Assembly (NCBI GenBank): GCA_015039465.1
Contig: MU130623.1
Span: forward strand, 101,134-165,133
Direction: 5' to 3'
DNA: 64,000 bases
Origin: Phlegmacium glaucopus
Lineage: Eukaryota > Basidiomycota > Agaricomycetes > Agaricales > Cortinariaceae
Part shown: one piece after another, positions 9,625-24,089 of the stretch
Numbering within the stretch: position 1 is the first letter of the stretch
Layout: each line of letters begins with the position of its first letter
The notes under the pieces: generated by a model
The model's database searches: none
Seen by the model: only the letters and a program-made list of their open reading frames with translations
What the model was told of the DNA's origin: nothing
Translations under genes and position numbers: made by a program

Positions 9625-12600
9625 AGTTTCTCCCACACTATCCATATCTAATTGCTTAGTACCTCGTTTAAATATCCACCGAATGAAAATACCTATTTCT
9701 ATAACGAGCGAAACACAAAAAGATTTGGAAATCATCGAACAGGCCTTTATCGACTCAGGTGCAGATGGAAAATTCATCGACCAAAACTTTGTGAGAACAC
9801 AAAAATTTACGATCAAAACCTTAAATGTTCCCATCAAAGTTTTTAACGTTGACGGTACCCTCAACAAACGAGGCACGATCAAACATTATGTAAACCTCGA
9901 GATCAATGTACTCGGACGAAAGAAGATGAACCGACTTCTAGTTACTGGATTAGGGAAACACAAGATTATTCTCGGAGCAACTTGGCTTAAAGAAAATAAC
10001 CCTGAAATAGACTGGAAAAAAGAAACCCTTACATGGCGCAAACCCGAACAAACAAAAGAAGAACAACCACGGAAACCGATTTTTAGGACACCCTCTACCC
10101 CTACTACTGTGGAAGGCGAAGACAATATTGAAGAATATCTTAATAGAACTTGGAACCCCACCGACGATGATGAAATATCAGTACTTGTCGCTTTTATCAC
10201 TGGCAAAATGGACAACAAATATTGGATCAATGCAAAAACTTCTGCTTCACAAAATCTGGCTATGAAATACGACATCAAGCCTGACATCCCTGTCAAAGAA
10301 ATTGTACCACCCGAGTACCATGAATACTTAGATGTATTTGATGAGAAGAAGGTGGACAGATTTCCTGACGAACGACCCTGGGATCACAAGATTGAAATGA
10401 AACCAGACTTTGAACCAAAATCTTTCAAAACATATAATCTTACACCGGCAGAACAAATCGAACTGGACAAATTCCTCAAAGAGAATCTCAATCGCGGATA
10501 TATTTGGAAATCACATTCCCCGATGGCTTCACCCTTCTTCTTCGTATCCAAGAAAGATGGAAAGCTTGGACCTTGTCAAGATTATTGATATCTGAACAAT
10601 CATACAATTAAAAATGCTTACCCACTCCCACTCATTACCGAAATCATGGACAAACTGAAAGGCGCCACCTGTTTCACCAAGTTCAACATCTTAAGAGGCT
10701 ACAATAATGTCCGGATTGTGAAAGGAGACGAATGGAAAGCCGCTTTCAAGACCAATTGAGGATTATTCAAACCGACAGTAATGTTCTTTGGAATGTGTAA
10801 TTCACCGGCAACATTTCAAGCAATGATGGATTCTATTTTCAAAGATCTTATCGAAGGTGACTACATCATCGTATACATGGACAACATCCTAATCTTTGCA
10901 AAGAACGAGAACAATCTCAAAGAAATTACGAAAAAGGTCTTACAATGTCTATGGGAAAACGATCTCTATTTGAAACCAAAGAAATGTGAATTCAATAAGA
11001 AGAAAGTCGAATATCTAGAAATGATCATTGAAGAAGGCAAAATCTCTATGGACCCAACCAAACTCAAAGGCATCCGAGACTGGCCAACTCCTACATCCGT
11101 GAAAGAAGTACGATCCTTTTTAGGATTTGGAAACTTTTACTGACGATTCATCCGACATTTCTCTGACTTATGTCAACCGTTGAATAATCTTTTGAAGAAA
11201 GACGCACCTTTTGAATGGACCGATAAATGCCAAGAAACTTTCAAACTCCTGAAACAACGCTTCACTGAGGAACCAGTATTGCGAATGCCCAATCCAACCC
11301 AACCCTTCCAAATCAAATCCGATGCTTCGAAATACGCATCAGGCGCAGTCCTTACACAGACAGACATGAATGGAGACTGACACCCTGTAGCTTTCTTATC
11401 AAAAAGCTTCTCACCGACCAAACAAAACTACAAAATCTATGATCACAAACTCCTAGCAATCATACGAGCTCTAACTGACTGGAGACATTACATCCTTGGA
11501 TCTGAACACACGACAACAGTCTATTCTGATCACAAGAATTTGACCTATTACCGAACTGCACAGAAACTGAACAGACGACAAGCTTGACATTATTCCTTTC
11601 TGAATTCAATGTCAATCTAACCCATCTACCCAGAAACAAGATGATCCAATCTGATGCTCTTTCCCGACGAGCTGATCTATGCCCTAAAGATGACAATGAC
11701 AAGGAAGACATTGATCTATGCCCTAAAGATGACAATGACAAGGAAGACATCACGATGCTCCCTGATTCTCTATTTGTTAATCTTGTAGACCTTGATTTAC
11801 AACAACAAATAGCCGACTCTACCGATATAGACACCGACGCCGCTGACGCATTGCGCTCATTACTCAAAAAGGGACCCTCTAATCTAAGAAGTGACCTTAA
11901 AGACTGGTCAACTGAGGAATTCATGGGAAAACCAATCTTATTCTACAAAGGAAAGAATTATATTCCCCAAAACCAAGAACTTTGCCTGAAGCTAGTAAAA
12001 CAATTCCATGATGCACCAACCGCAGGACACCCAGGAGAATTGGAAACATACAATTCGATCTCTCAGCATTACTGGTGGCCTGGACTTCGCACCTTCGTGA
12101 AAAATTATGTGAAAGGATGTTCTGATTGCCAACAGTTTAAAATCAACAGAAACCTATTGAAACCGTCTTTCTTACCAATTGAAGGACCGAAGGATTCTAG
12201 ACCTTTTGCAAACTGCTCTATGGACTTGATCACGGACCTACCACCTATCAACGGCAAAGACGCTGTACTGGTCGTGGTCAACCACAGGCTTACAAAAGGG
12301 GTGATTCTTATCCCTTGCACAAAAACCTGCACTTCGGAAGACATTGCTCAATTTTTGCTCGACAACCTTTACAAATGATTTGGATCCCCAACAAGATGAT
12401 CTCCGACAGAGACCCTCAATTCACTGCCAAAGCTTTCAAAAACCTTTTCAAACTACTTGGAATAGAACATGCAAAAACAATGGCTTTCCATCCTCAATCT
12501 GATGGAACAACTGAACATTTCAACCAAGAAATCAAAGCATATCTATCAATCTATTGTTTTGACAATCTGACAAGTTGGTTAACCACCCTACCCACACTCA

Positions 12601-13032
12601 AATTTACCCATAACAACCGAAGACATTCTGGAAGAACACGAACCCCTTTTGAACTTATCATGGGATCATCCCCTATCTCCATACCACTTTCATTTGAAAA
12701 CACGCAATTCCCTGCCGTTGAAGAATGAACACGGAAATTACTCAAAGACCAAGAAGAAGCCTTGACAGCACACAAACTAGCAAGACATTGAATGGAAAAC
12801 AGGATCAAGTCGAACTTTAAATCATTTCGAGAAGGACAACTAGTCTGGTTAGACTCCAGAAACTTAAAAACAAACTACAACAAGAAGATTGCACCAAGAC
12901 GAGAAGGACCATTCCTTATTGAAAAAGTCCTTGACCCCTCACTTACCAATTGAAACTCCCTGAAACATGGAAGATTCACAATGTTTTCCATGCATACCTC
13001 CTCATGCCATACATCGAAAATGAAGTACCATG
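9625..13032 (+). pseudogene. Ty3/gypsy pol (protease-RT-RNase H-integrase), broken; 3' end lost
   Basis: Order of domains: aspartic protease (FIDSGADGKFI, about 9745), reverse transcriptase (about 10440-11140), RNase H (KSDASKYASGAVL, about 11315), integrase zinc region (CSDCQQFK, about 12117) and integrase core (SMDLITDLPP, ISDRDPQF, HPQSDGTTEHFNQ). The RT active site reads YMDN where the family has YMDD (AAC at 10883-10885). A conserved non-triad Asp of the integrase is Asn (VVVNHRLTK, 12280). In-frame TGAs are at 10586, 10757, 11141, 11378, 11585, 12376, 12726 and 12789; small frame breaks lie near 11590 and 12385. The protein stops being recognisable after [10 protein letters not shown], about 13020. 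There is no chromodomain and no LTR on either side, so this is a truncated relic of a lineage different from the 25-kb chromovirus. Confidence 0.9.
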
Positions 13033-13270
13033 GCTATGCTAATGTGAAATGCATGCAAGTAAACTGTTAGAAAAACATGGTAAAGGCATAGCTGCTTGAG
13101 AGCAATGAGAACTGAAAGGAAAAGACACAGTATAAGTCTTAGTCATGCATCACACATGATGCTAAAACAATGACCAAAAATAAAAAGAAAAATTGTAACA
13201 TTTAAGCAACATTTAAGATGCTAACATTGCAACTATATTTGAGAGAAAAAAATTGAGCAATGAAGTAACA
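13033..13270. other. Intergenic, 3' flank of the NLR gene
   Basis: A/T-rich sequence with no homology I can identify; it probably includes the 3' untranslated region of the minus-strand NACHT-WD40 gene. Confidence 0.4.
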
Positions 13271-16200
13271 TCATGAAATATAAAGGATCATACATACTTC
13301 TAAAAGCAAGACTTCTCCTAATCCATACCCAAGACAAATTTTGGATTTGTGATAGCTGATGGATTCTGGGTTACAGAAAGGAGGTGGAACCCAGATTTTC
13401 TGAAAATTTGTAGTGTGGAAGATTGTGTCTTTGCATATGTAAAGGAATGATGGCTCAAGGGAGACATCAATGTTGCCATTAAAATCAGTGTGGATAAACA
13501 CACCATCAGGAAGTGATGATACAGAAGTATGTCCTTTGATCGCTGCCTCACACTCTCCTGTTGCTGTATTCCAGATCCATGCAGTGTTATCATGAGATGC
13601 AGACACAATATGCATACCATCAGGAGAGAAGACAGCAGAGTTGACCCAACCTGCATGTCCTTTGAGCTCTGCCTCACACTCTCCTGTGGCTGTATTCCAG
13701 ATCCGTGCAGTGTAATCCTGAGATGCAGACACAATATGCATACTATCAGGAGAGAATACAGCAGAGTTGACCCAACCTGAATGTCCTTTGAGCTCTGCCT
13801 CACACTCTCCTGTGGCTGTATTCCAGATCCGTGCAGTGTGATCCCTAGATACAGACACAATATGCATACCATCAGGAGAGAAGACAGCAGAGCTGACCAA
13901 ACTTGCATGTCCTTTGAGCACTGCCTCACACTCCCCTGTGGCTGTATTCCAGATCCTTGCAGTGTAATCATCAGATGTAGAGACAATATGCATACCATCA
14001 GGAGAGAAGACAGCAGAGCTGACCAAATTTGCATGTCCTTTGAGCACTGCCTCACACTCTCCTGTGGCTGTATTCCAGATCCTTGTAGTGTAATCATCAG
14101 ATGTAGAGACAATATGCATACCATCAGGAGAGAAGACAGCAGAGCTGACCCAATCTGCATGTCCTTTGAGCACTGCCTCACACTCTCCTGTGGCTGCATT
14201 CCAGATCTGTGCAGTGTGATCCCAAGATGCAGACACAATATGCATACCATCAGGAGAGAATACAGCAGAGTTGACCCTACATGTATGTCCTTTGAGCACT
14301 GCCTCACACTCTCCTGTGGCTGCATTCCAGATCTGTGCAGTGTGATCATCAGATGCAGAGACAATATGCATACCATCAGGAGAGAAGACAGCAGAGTGGA
14401 TGCAATTTGCATGTCCTTTCAGCACTGCCTCACACTCTCCTGTGGCTGTATTCCAGATCCTTGCAGTGTGATCCCAAGATGCAGAGACAATATGCATACC
14501 ATCAGGAGAGAAGACAGCAGATGTGACCCAATTTGAATGTCCTTTGAGCACTGCCTCACACTCTCCTGTGGCTGTATTCCAGATCCGTGCAGTGTGATCC
14601 CAAGATGCAGAGACAACATGCATACCATCAGGAGAGAAGACAGCAGTGCGAATGATATTTGAGTGTCTCAGAACTGCTTCAGACTGGCTCCATGCTTTTC
14701 TCCTTCCAATACAGAGCTTCCATGGACAATCCATCTTATTTCCATATGTTTTCCAGACATCAGATTTTTCAGGCAGCCAAGCTAGGGCTGAAGGACACCC
14801 TTCAAGACTGCTATTTTTAATAAAACCAAAACTTTCTTTCAAAAACTGCTTTGCATCAATCACAGTTGTTGCCAAGGCCTTTTGGGTCTATTTTCTATTG
14901 TAGGTGCAATCCATCTGCAGAAACAAGATCACTTACATTTGCCCAATTTTCTAGTTTTTGCAATGAATGCAGAGCAGTCTCCAATTTTCCTAAAATACTC
15001 AAACAATCCATCCATCGCAGAAGATGTCTTTCAAAGAAATGCTTCAATTTAACACATTCATTGTTGTTGTCTCCATAGGTAAAATGAATGGCCCAACTAC
15101 CACAAGCATAGGCAAGAGCTTCAGAAATTTCTTCACATTTCCTCTCTGCCAAGTAAGTCACCCTTTCTTTCTGTGACCATTCTTTCTCCATTAAGGACAG
15201 ACACTGAAGTGCTAGATGTTCATGTGAAACACAAGGGTCAAGATAATACTTTGAGGAAAGAATGTGATTACTGATGAAATCATAGAAGGAAGCATGGAGT
15301 ATTGAGATCTGCTTAGCAGAGTGTTGATATGGATCTGATGGAATATGTATCAATGAATGAAGGGAAGAAAGGGCTGCATCAACTTGTTCCATAGGTATTT
15401 GCATCAAATGACTGATTGCAGTCATAGAAAGAGGATTATAAACATATACAACAGCTGTCAGAACCATGCCTATATTCCATGCCTCCCCAATATTTGCAGA
15501 GTCATAAGTAGCATCCAAAATTCTTTCATAAAGAACATGTAGTGGTTGTGTTAGACCAGATGTGGTTTCCAATGCACAATTGACCACATCTGAAAGACGC
15601 CTAGGCATGCTAGAGCTTCCTCTCTGAGCAATATATTTGCAGACAGTTGCTGCATAAATGAACAAAGTACCAGACATCTTAACAAGGCTTTCAACTTCAG
15701 CCTGGGGTGGCCAATTATGCCTATCATGCTTATTTCTCCCACCAAGCAAGCAAGCTTTAATGTAAAGCTCAATATCTGCTTGCACAATCTCCTTTTCAAC
15801 CTCATGAAGGATGAAATTGGAATGATTCTTTGAACCATCAAAAGTCTCCATCACCACTATTTCTGGACGACTAGTGATGAAGAACTTTACTGGAAGAGAT
15901 TTACTGTGCTTTAATATCACAGAAAGCAACTCAGCCACAAGGGACTGGTCAGAGCACTCATCCAGAGCATCAAGAACAATAACTGGGACAATTACTCCTT
16001 CTCTAGCATCCCTGTGTGCAGTAGTGAGTGGTCTGACAATGAAATTCAGGAATTGTTTAGTAATCCTCCAAGATTTGCAGTCAGGATTGGCTTCCACTAC
16101 ATCTAGGATTAGTTGGGACAGACAGGGAAGATACCCGCTGGCAGCCAACTGGAGACAGATGGTGGGGATGATGCAACGAACATCACTGGTATCAACCCGA

Positions 16201-17161
16201 AGATGAGAAGAGAAGAAAGTACCACCAAGGGATTCCGTTTCATCAAGGATTTGACTAAATGAGTAAGCAATTGTTGTTTTGCCGGTTCCAGCCATTCCGT
16301 TGAGCCAGTATACCTTTGTAGCCGTATTGTCACCTGCCCACACTCGCAGTGTATGAAGGATTGCCTTGCGAGTGTTCTCCGTACATGCATTTCGTTCCGC
16401 AGGAGATGCTGCGTCGTATTCTGCAAACTCAGCACGAGGTAAGAGATTATCACGCAGTGCAATCTATAAACTAGATTTTAGCGATGATTGTCCCAGTCCG
16501 AAGACTAAACACCCTCACTATGGTTCGAGACCTAGATTGTTCGTTTCCATCAGGATTGGATGGCGCATGCAAGTTGATCTAACAAGATGATAGGACCGTC
16601 GTTGCACAGATTGGTTTTTATGTAAATGGAATGATGCTTACAGTATTGGCCATGTTGATTGTCGAGTGATGCAGAGTCACATCGTGAGCACCTTGGAAGA
16701 CAGTCATCGGAGTTATGCCCTATATGAGCATTGATTAGTGACGACGGTCGTGAGCGCAAACATGGACGCTGACCGTGGGTGGGGTTTCTGGTGCTGAGTT
16801 TCTAGCGGAACTGGGTTGCCTGTGCACAACAGCCATCGACGCCGAAACGGGTACGTAGACTGCTTCCGTACGTGCAACCACTGTGGCAGGTGCGTGGTCG
16901 ACGCCGACCGCAGAGAGTAGCAAATTACTTGGGGCATGAGGACGTTAAGTAATAATCGATAAATTGCCGAGGACACGATTCAGTTACTCACCTCGTTCCT
17001 GCTGCGTCTGTCGTTGCCGTATGATTATCAGAGCTTGGATCCACGTCGATCGACGATGGATTGGACAGGGGCGACCGATTATAAAGAGGAGTTAACTTCC
17101 TCTTGAAAGATCGAGCAGCTTTGTCTATGGGATCACTCTCAAATGGTCTCTTGCTCGACAT
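13271..17161 (-). CDS. NACHT-WD40 protein (NLR-like receptor, HET-E/NWD class)
   Basis: Six exons fit the splice signals: 17161-16992, 16927-16762, 16719-16642, 16578-16519, 16463-14937 and 14887-13271. They sum to 1,205 codons plus stop. The N-terminus is basic (SSKRPFESD, SFKRKL). Next is the MTVFQGAHDVTLHHSTINM segment found before NACHT in many mushroom NLRs; its ATG at 16707 is an alternative start. The NACHT NTPase has Walker A GMAGTGKT (residues ~214-221) and Walker B VIVLDALDEC (~319-328). The C-terminus (~736-1120) holds nine nearly identical 42-residue WD40 repeats plus a degenerate tenth. NLRs of this class act in the cytosol: the repeats sense a ligand and NACHT drives oligomerisation (family knowledge). 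No recognised effector domain is seen N-terminally. The exon 2 to exon 3 junction (GTTTGC donor, 42-bp intron) is the weakest part. Confidence 0.88.
13640..14640 (-). repeat. Nine 126-bp WD40-encoding tandem repeats
   Basis: CACTCTCCTGTGGCTG recurs every 126 bp (13676, 13802, 13928, 14054, 14180, 14306, 14432, 14558 approximately). Most of the unit is nearly invariant (AVFSPDGMHIVSAS, IWNTATGECEA). Differences cluster at the residues after KGH (for example SNWVTS, ANCIHS, TCRVNS, ADWVSS, ANLVSS, SGWVNS) and in S-x-S-x-D-x-T (WDH, DDH, DDY, RDH, QDY, HDN). This is the pattern known for hypervariable WD repeats of fungal HNWD genes, homogenised by recombination and selected at ligand-facing positions. 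Confidence 0.92.
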
Positions 17162-17832
17162 GATGATGATAGTCAAGCTTCAAGAACAGTGAGGCTGTAC
17201 GAGTTTGCTTTTCCCACAATCTAAATATAGACATTTACAAGTTGTGACAACGACCTTCAAACGCTAGCCACAATAATGTACTGTACAAAGCATCTTGAAA
17301 TACAATTGTGATGATGCAGCGACTGTCGATTGACTAATCCATCGCGCAAGGCTCAACGAAATAACGGTGCTTAATCCATGAGACCAGCAAGTTCCTCAAT
17401 AAACACTTCGTGAAAAAGCAAAAATGATCAGAGAGCGGTCAATTGGATAAGTGATGCAACATCATCTTCCTAACAGCGCAAGAAGGCTTCAGCAATTTCG
17501 ATAGCCTCGATGGCATCCTGACTGTTATCACATGGCCTCTTTGAGTTGACGAGAAGGCCGACATCCATCAGCGGTCCTTGTTCACCCGAGTAACCTGAAC
17601 TCAAAAGCGATGAGTTAGCTTGCAATGGATTGATATAAGGAATGCACTCACTGAAGCGGTGGTAACGATTGCGACATGTGCACCACTGAACATTAACTGA
17701 ACAGACTTTTGTGGTCAACGATCCTTATACTTCGGAGTTTCAAACATACATGGACATTTCACGTGACTAAATTTCCAACAGGATCCGGGAAAAATAGGAA
17801 TTTGGTGTTTTGTCATCTCTCATCGAAACTAG
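17162..17832. promoter_or_regulatory. Divergent intergenic region between the NLR and LPD genes
   Basis: About 670 bp separate the start codons of two divergently transcribed genes, so it should hold both promoters. A CACGTGA E-box-like site is at 17759-17765. No clear TATA box was found. The possible small gene 17470-17718 overlaps this region. Confidence 0.4.
17470..17718 (-). CDS. Possible small two-exon gene, unknown
   Basis: An open stretch ends at a TAG at 17470. A good intron (GTGAGT donor, GCTAAC branch-like site, TTCAG acceptor; 17595-17651, 57 bp) joins ...RYHRF to YSGEQGPLMDVGLLVN in frame. The downstream exon ends EAIEIAEAFLRC. No ATG is found in frame upstream within the stretch (TTG at 17718), so the 5' end is unknown. 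It may be a gene fragment or an upstream non-coding exon. I do not recognise the protein. Confidence 0.25.
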   Translation of the reverse strand: MTTKVCSVNVQWCTCRNRYHRFSECIPYINPLQANSSLLSSGYSGEQGPLMDVGLLVNSKRPCDNSQDAIEAIEIAEAFLRC

Positions 17833-19856
<2,024 letters not shown>

Positions 19857-21319
19857 AGTCGACCCGGCCGGATTTCTTCCACTCTTCTTATATAGCTAGT
19901 CTGCCGCCGATGACTTTTCTTTTATATCTTGGCGACTTTCTTTTTGTCTTCTTTTCTTCTCCTGAGATCATTTGTTGGAGTTTTCACTACCCCTTACCAT
20001 ATGCGAACATCAAGAATATACTATATAATATATGTGAGCAGCTGCGGCCGTCCTGCCTCGTTCAGAAGTCCCGCCCCTTAGTCCCAACTACCTCTCGGAA
20101 GATTCTTGACGACTTGAGTCCAGCCCATCTGACCCATCCAATACACCGTGAATTAAGCTTCCTTTTGAACTCCTCCGCCTCTGAGTCACACATTCACTAG
20201 GGACCGCGGTAAAGTTTCCCACCGTCAACTCTCCTCAACGCTTACTCGCAGTAAAATGTGTTTCGTGAATGGATCCCCCGATATGTGTCTGCACAGGGAT
20301 CAGGAGATTCAATTTATGTGTAACCTTTGAGCGCTGAGCGCTGAGCCCTTCGGTTATTATTATGTATATGGTATTAATGTAAGCTCCACACCATCGCCGA
20401 ATAGTACTTGCTTACATTCTCACTTCTTTGATAGGGTTGTGTACCGTGTCAGTCGTGATATTGCTCATTACAATCTTGCAGGCTACCAGCTTCTTCGCCG
20501 CATTAGTATTAGTAAATACATGTTATTTCTTGGCCCGCCCATTGACACCATCCCATTCTGTAGTCTCAGAAACCCAGTGGATCTGTGGAGCTTCTGGATA
20601 AAACCACATCTAAAGTTAGAACTTTCTAATAACTGCTATTATTATGAACTTGTTGACCTCCTTTGAAAACGGAACCCAGATCCCCAGAGTAAAAACTTTC
20701 GCGTATGGCGCAGTAAGAGATGGTATAACTGTCTTTTCGAGATCCTCTCTATCGTATCCGTCCTCGAGGACCAAGACCAATACTCCCATCCGGCTCCGTT
20801 CTGTTCCCAAGATTATACTTGATATCGAGGGGAAACTTCTTCCGAGTCCAAATGGCTAAAAATATTGTATTCTCCAGATTGTTCTGCCGGCTGGCATACG
20901 TTCGTTGCTTTGGGTTTGTCTCTATCAATCCTGTATAGCCTTTGATATACACTTTTGGTTCCAACATTTTGTTGTCAGTTTGTCAATTAGACTCTGATGC
21001 AAAAATTTGTCACCAAGGTGCGGTTCCGAAAACCCCGCTCTAATCGATTTGCTGATATGTCCATAGAAAGATAGAAAGGGTGTCCGTTCTAAATTCTGTG
21101 GTAATCATCAAGGGCCAGTAACAAATCCGCGACTAACGAAGAAAAAATTCTATTTACATCACCTCATATTATTAATTACCTGGTTCTCCGGATTATGAAT
21201 TCCCTAATGATATGTACCTTATTTTTAATGACATGAACCATGCGTCTCGTAAGTAAACGATTTGCATAAACGGAACCGCGCGCCCAAGGATAGGTGTTTG
21301 ATGGAAAAAAAGGACCAGT
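19857..21319. other. Intergenic region; 3' flanks of LPD1 and the membrane-protein gene
   Basis: No gene, RNA or repeat could be supported from 19857 to about 21060. From about 21062 to 21215 the sequence matches 50262-50400 (AGAAAGATAGAAAGGGTGTCCG, ATCCGC-ACTAACGA), the 3' flank of the paralogous membrane-protein gene, so the duplication includes flanking DNA. ATAAATA/TATATA-rich tracts occur but have no clear role. Confidence 0.5.
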
Positions 21320-22501
21320 TCAGACAGCGCTATACACAGGTGGCAGTTCCAACCCAACACTCGGTGTCTGGGTTGGGTCCGTGTTTGCGACGCGTACTCC
21401 GCTATCAACATGCTGGATCGCAGGTTCTGGTGGGGAACTAGAAGACGGCAGTACAGTGATACCAGGTGGTGTTGGGATACTACCGCCTTGACGTTTCCGG
21501 CTGGGGGGATTTAAGGTTACGACGTTGTTCGGAGGATTAGTTATAGACGACGGAGATGTGGATGAAGATGCAGTCGACAATGACCGTGGATGGCTTATTG
21601 TTCTTGTCGCCGACGATGGTGATGTCACCTTGCGCGAAGTGGTTGAATTGGCATTATTTTCTTCTATTCCAAGTGGAAAAGGTTCAATATTTGGATTAAT
21701 AGAGACAACCTCCCGAATATCCTTGGCTGAAATTCAAAAAAAAAAAAAACAAAAAAGAATCAAACTTCTACGCGTGGATATCAACAGGAAATGAAGGGCC
21801 TTACAAGACGACATGACACCTAATTCAGATTCTTTATCTGACCATGGCTGAATGTGATCTAGGCGTCGCTTGCCTCGACGGCGTAGAAAAAGGACGGCTA
21901 GGATTATGAATATCACAGCAAAGACGCCGCCAATAACGCCGCCCACAATAGCGCCAATATTTTTTGACTTGATCGTCGAGTTTTGAATACGGGGGTCTAA
22001 GACCGAGAAGTAGTCAAACCATATGGTTCCCTCGCCTGCTTGAGCGTTTGGATTGACCTTCACCATAGTGACGACAAGTTTACTGGTGAAAAGCATTTAC
22101 ATATGGTCCAGTTCAAAGTATATATTTTTTGTGACGTACTGGTCTCCCTCATTGAGAGTGGGCGATCTCCAAAACTGCTGGTTATATGTGTCTCCAGAAC
22201 CGGCTTGCGAAGTGGTCTGGGATGGAGGGGCACCATCGATTGAATAGTTTGTCAAGACCCCTCCAGATGTAATATCAATTGTCCCATAGACGGTTATTGA
22301 GTTTCCTAAGAATTAAGTTCCAGAATGCCCAGGAGATAAAATATCGGATGACTGACCGGTGAAGCTCACAGTAAAAGAATCGTTGACTTGAGTGGAGCTC
22401 GCAACGGTTTCGTCGTGTTCATGCGAGCTTCCTCCACGGAGCCAAGTTCCATTATACTTAACGTGGGTGAGGTCCTGATCATCAATGATTGTCTGGGACA
22501 T
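21320..22501 (-). CDS. Single-pass membrane protein with extracellular beta-sandwich-like domain (paralogue A)
   Basis: Four exons (22501-22357, 22305-22140, 22082-21805, 21726-21320) give 331 aa. The N-terminal ~190 residues look like the Ser/Thr/Gly-rich ectodomain common in mushroom membrane proteins (MSQTIIDDQDLTHVKYNGTW at the start, SFTGNSITVYGTID, YNQQFWRSPTLNEGD, GEGTIWFDYF). No classic signal peptide is seen at this start. One transmembrane helix follows (IGAIVGGVIGGVFAVIFIIL), then a positive stop-transfer RRRGKRR and a Ser/Pro/Thr-rich cytoplasmic tail of ~130 residues. Members of this lineage-wide family lack a known function. A paralogue lies at 50463-51739 with the same intron positions and phases. 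Confidence 0.85.
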
Positions 22502-24089
22502 GGCTGGTTGAAAATGATTGGGGGGAAGGAAACCAGGAACGAGTTCGAGTCAATCATTGTCACAGCTTTTTAACTTGAGTCCAACCATTTTTGTATCTGA
22601 TAATAATCGTAAGTGTCGCTGGAGATGAAATACAAGTGCTAAGATAGGGCTCGACAAGCCAAATGAACCACACGTGGTGACATTTTGTGACCTCATTACT
22701 AATACTTACTGGTAAGACTCCGATGTTACGTGATGACAACTCGATCACTTCACATGGCTGGTAGCTCAACCAAAGCTCAACGGTAGCTAACATTGGATAT
22801 TGAATATCGAGCGCTTGAGCCCTTATCTTAAAGTTATATCACTCCGTCGTTGCGTAATTGGTTAGAGAATGTTGGATGTTGAAGAAATGAGGCCCAGTGA
22901 ATATCAACTCTGCGCTCAGCTGCAAATAACGGAGATCAGCGGCGGTCCCGAAATTCGCCGGTCAACTCGGATTTTGTCCTTCCTGCGGATTTTTTTCCGC
23001 GAAATCCTGTACATTTTGAGAGGAGAAAAAAGCCTAACGAGGAAATTCACACATTTTTCGGTTGTTGTCAGTACTCCTCTGCTTTGATCTGCCTTGCTCT
23101 GTGTTTATCTGTAGGCATAAAATGTGTGTATTATTGTAATATTTATTACACTGATTTCTGCATATTCCCGTGCCCCTGCGTTTAGGTAACGTCTCCAACA
23201 CTCGTCCCAAATCCATCCTACAACATAGTCCTCCACCTTTCCCACCATCCATCATTCTGAACGACGCAGCACCAACAATTCGGTAGTGGTAGTGAGCAAT
23301 AGATGCAGACATGGGTAGTGATTTAAATTGCACCTTCAAATACATCAAATCAAATTCACATCCTTTCACACAAAAAAAGGGACTCACCATGCACGAAGGC
23401 AGTTTGAACGACTCAGGACAAGCACTATCAGAAGAATTTAGGCGCATATATGAACGTCAAATGTCAAATTAATGAATTGGGAGGCTGAGAATCAACTTAC
23501 TAGGCTCTAGCAAATGCTCCTACAGATGTGCCTGCCGTAACAGTTAGAAGATTGTAATTATTCAAATATGAACGAACACATACATTGAATTCCCAATTGT
23601 TCAATGCCAGATCACATGGATGAGGTATACCAAATGTTGATACATCCAGGGAAAACAGTGGAATGCATAGAGCGAGATGCAGGGGAGGCTGGAGATGGGA
23701 TGGCAGAGAAGGTGGGGGGAAGGAAGAAAGAAGGGATAGGGATGGCGTGGCAAAGTCAGACGGAATGTAATTTGTCGCAAGTCAAACTTGAGGAAATAAA
23801 TCAATTTTCAAATGAAAGTCGATATGGCACCACCATCAAATAAATTCAAAGAAATTAGTGTTCCAGCAACGTTGGAAGGACCGCAGATAGGAGCGGATCA
23901 GAGCTGAACTTGTCTTCCGGTGCCGATATTTGCAGCTCTGTGGGGAGGGTTGCAGAATTGTGCAGAGTTGATTTTCACTGGGAATGAGGCCCTATCTATA
24001 TGCAGTAAGAGGAACGCAAGATCAGATCACCGGAGCACTCAGATCTGTCAGATGCATCACTAGGAGTGCTAGTGATTCTTGGATCTATC
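22502..24089. other. Intergenic; no supported gene
   Basis: 23395-23450 on the minus strand has a short exon-like stretch (RLNSSDSACPESFKLPSCM) ending at a GTGAGT donor, preceded by another GTAAGT donor at about 23500. This could be the start of a small Cys-containing gene, but no downstream exon could be fixed. Other open stretches are short and unconvincing. Nothing else recognised. Confidence 0.35.

Noticed and set aside
8614..13032. UGA recoded as arginine in the gypsy element
   Set aside because: CG-to-CA changes on the other strand (YMDN, VVVNH) show general CpG decay, and host genes in the window use TGA as a stop.
13781..14536. Long plus-strand open frame with repeated CMSFEHCLTLSCG segments
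   Set aside because: It is the antisense image of the WD40 repeats; 126 is divisible by 3, so the repeat keeps a shadow frame open.
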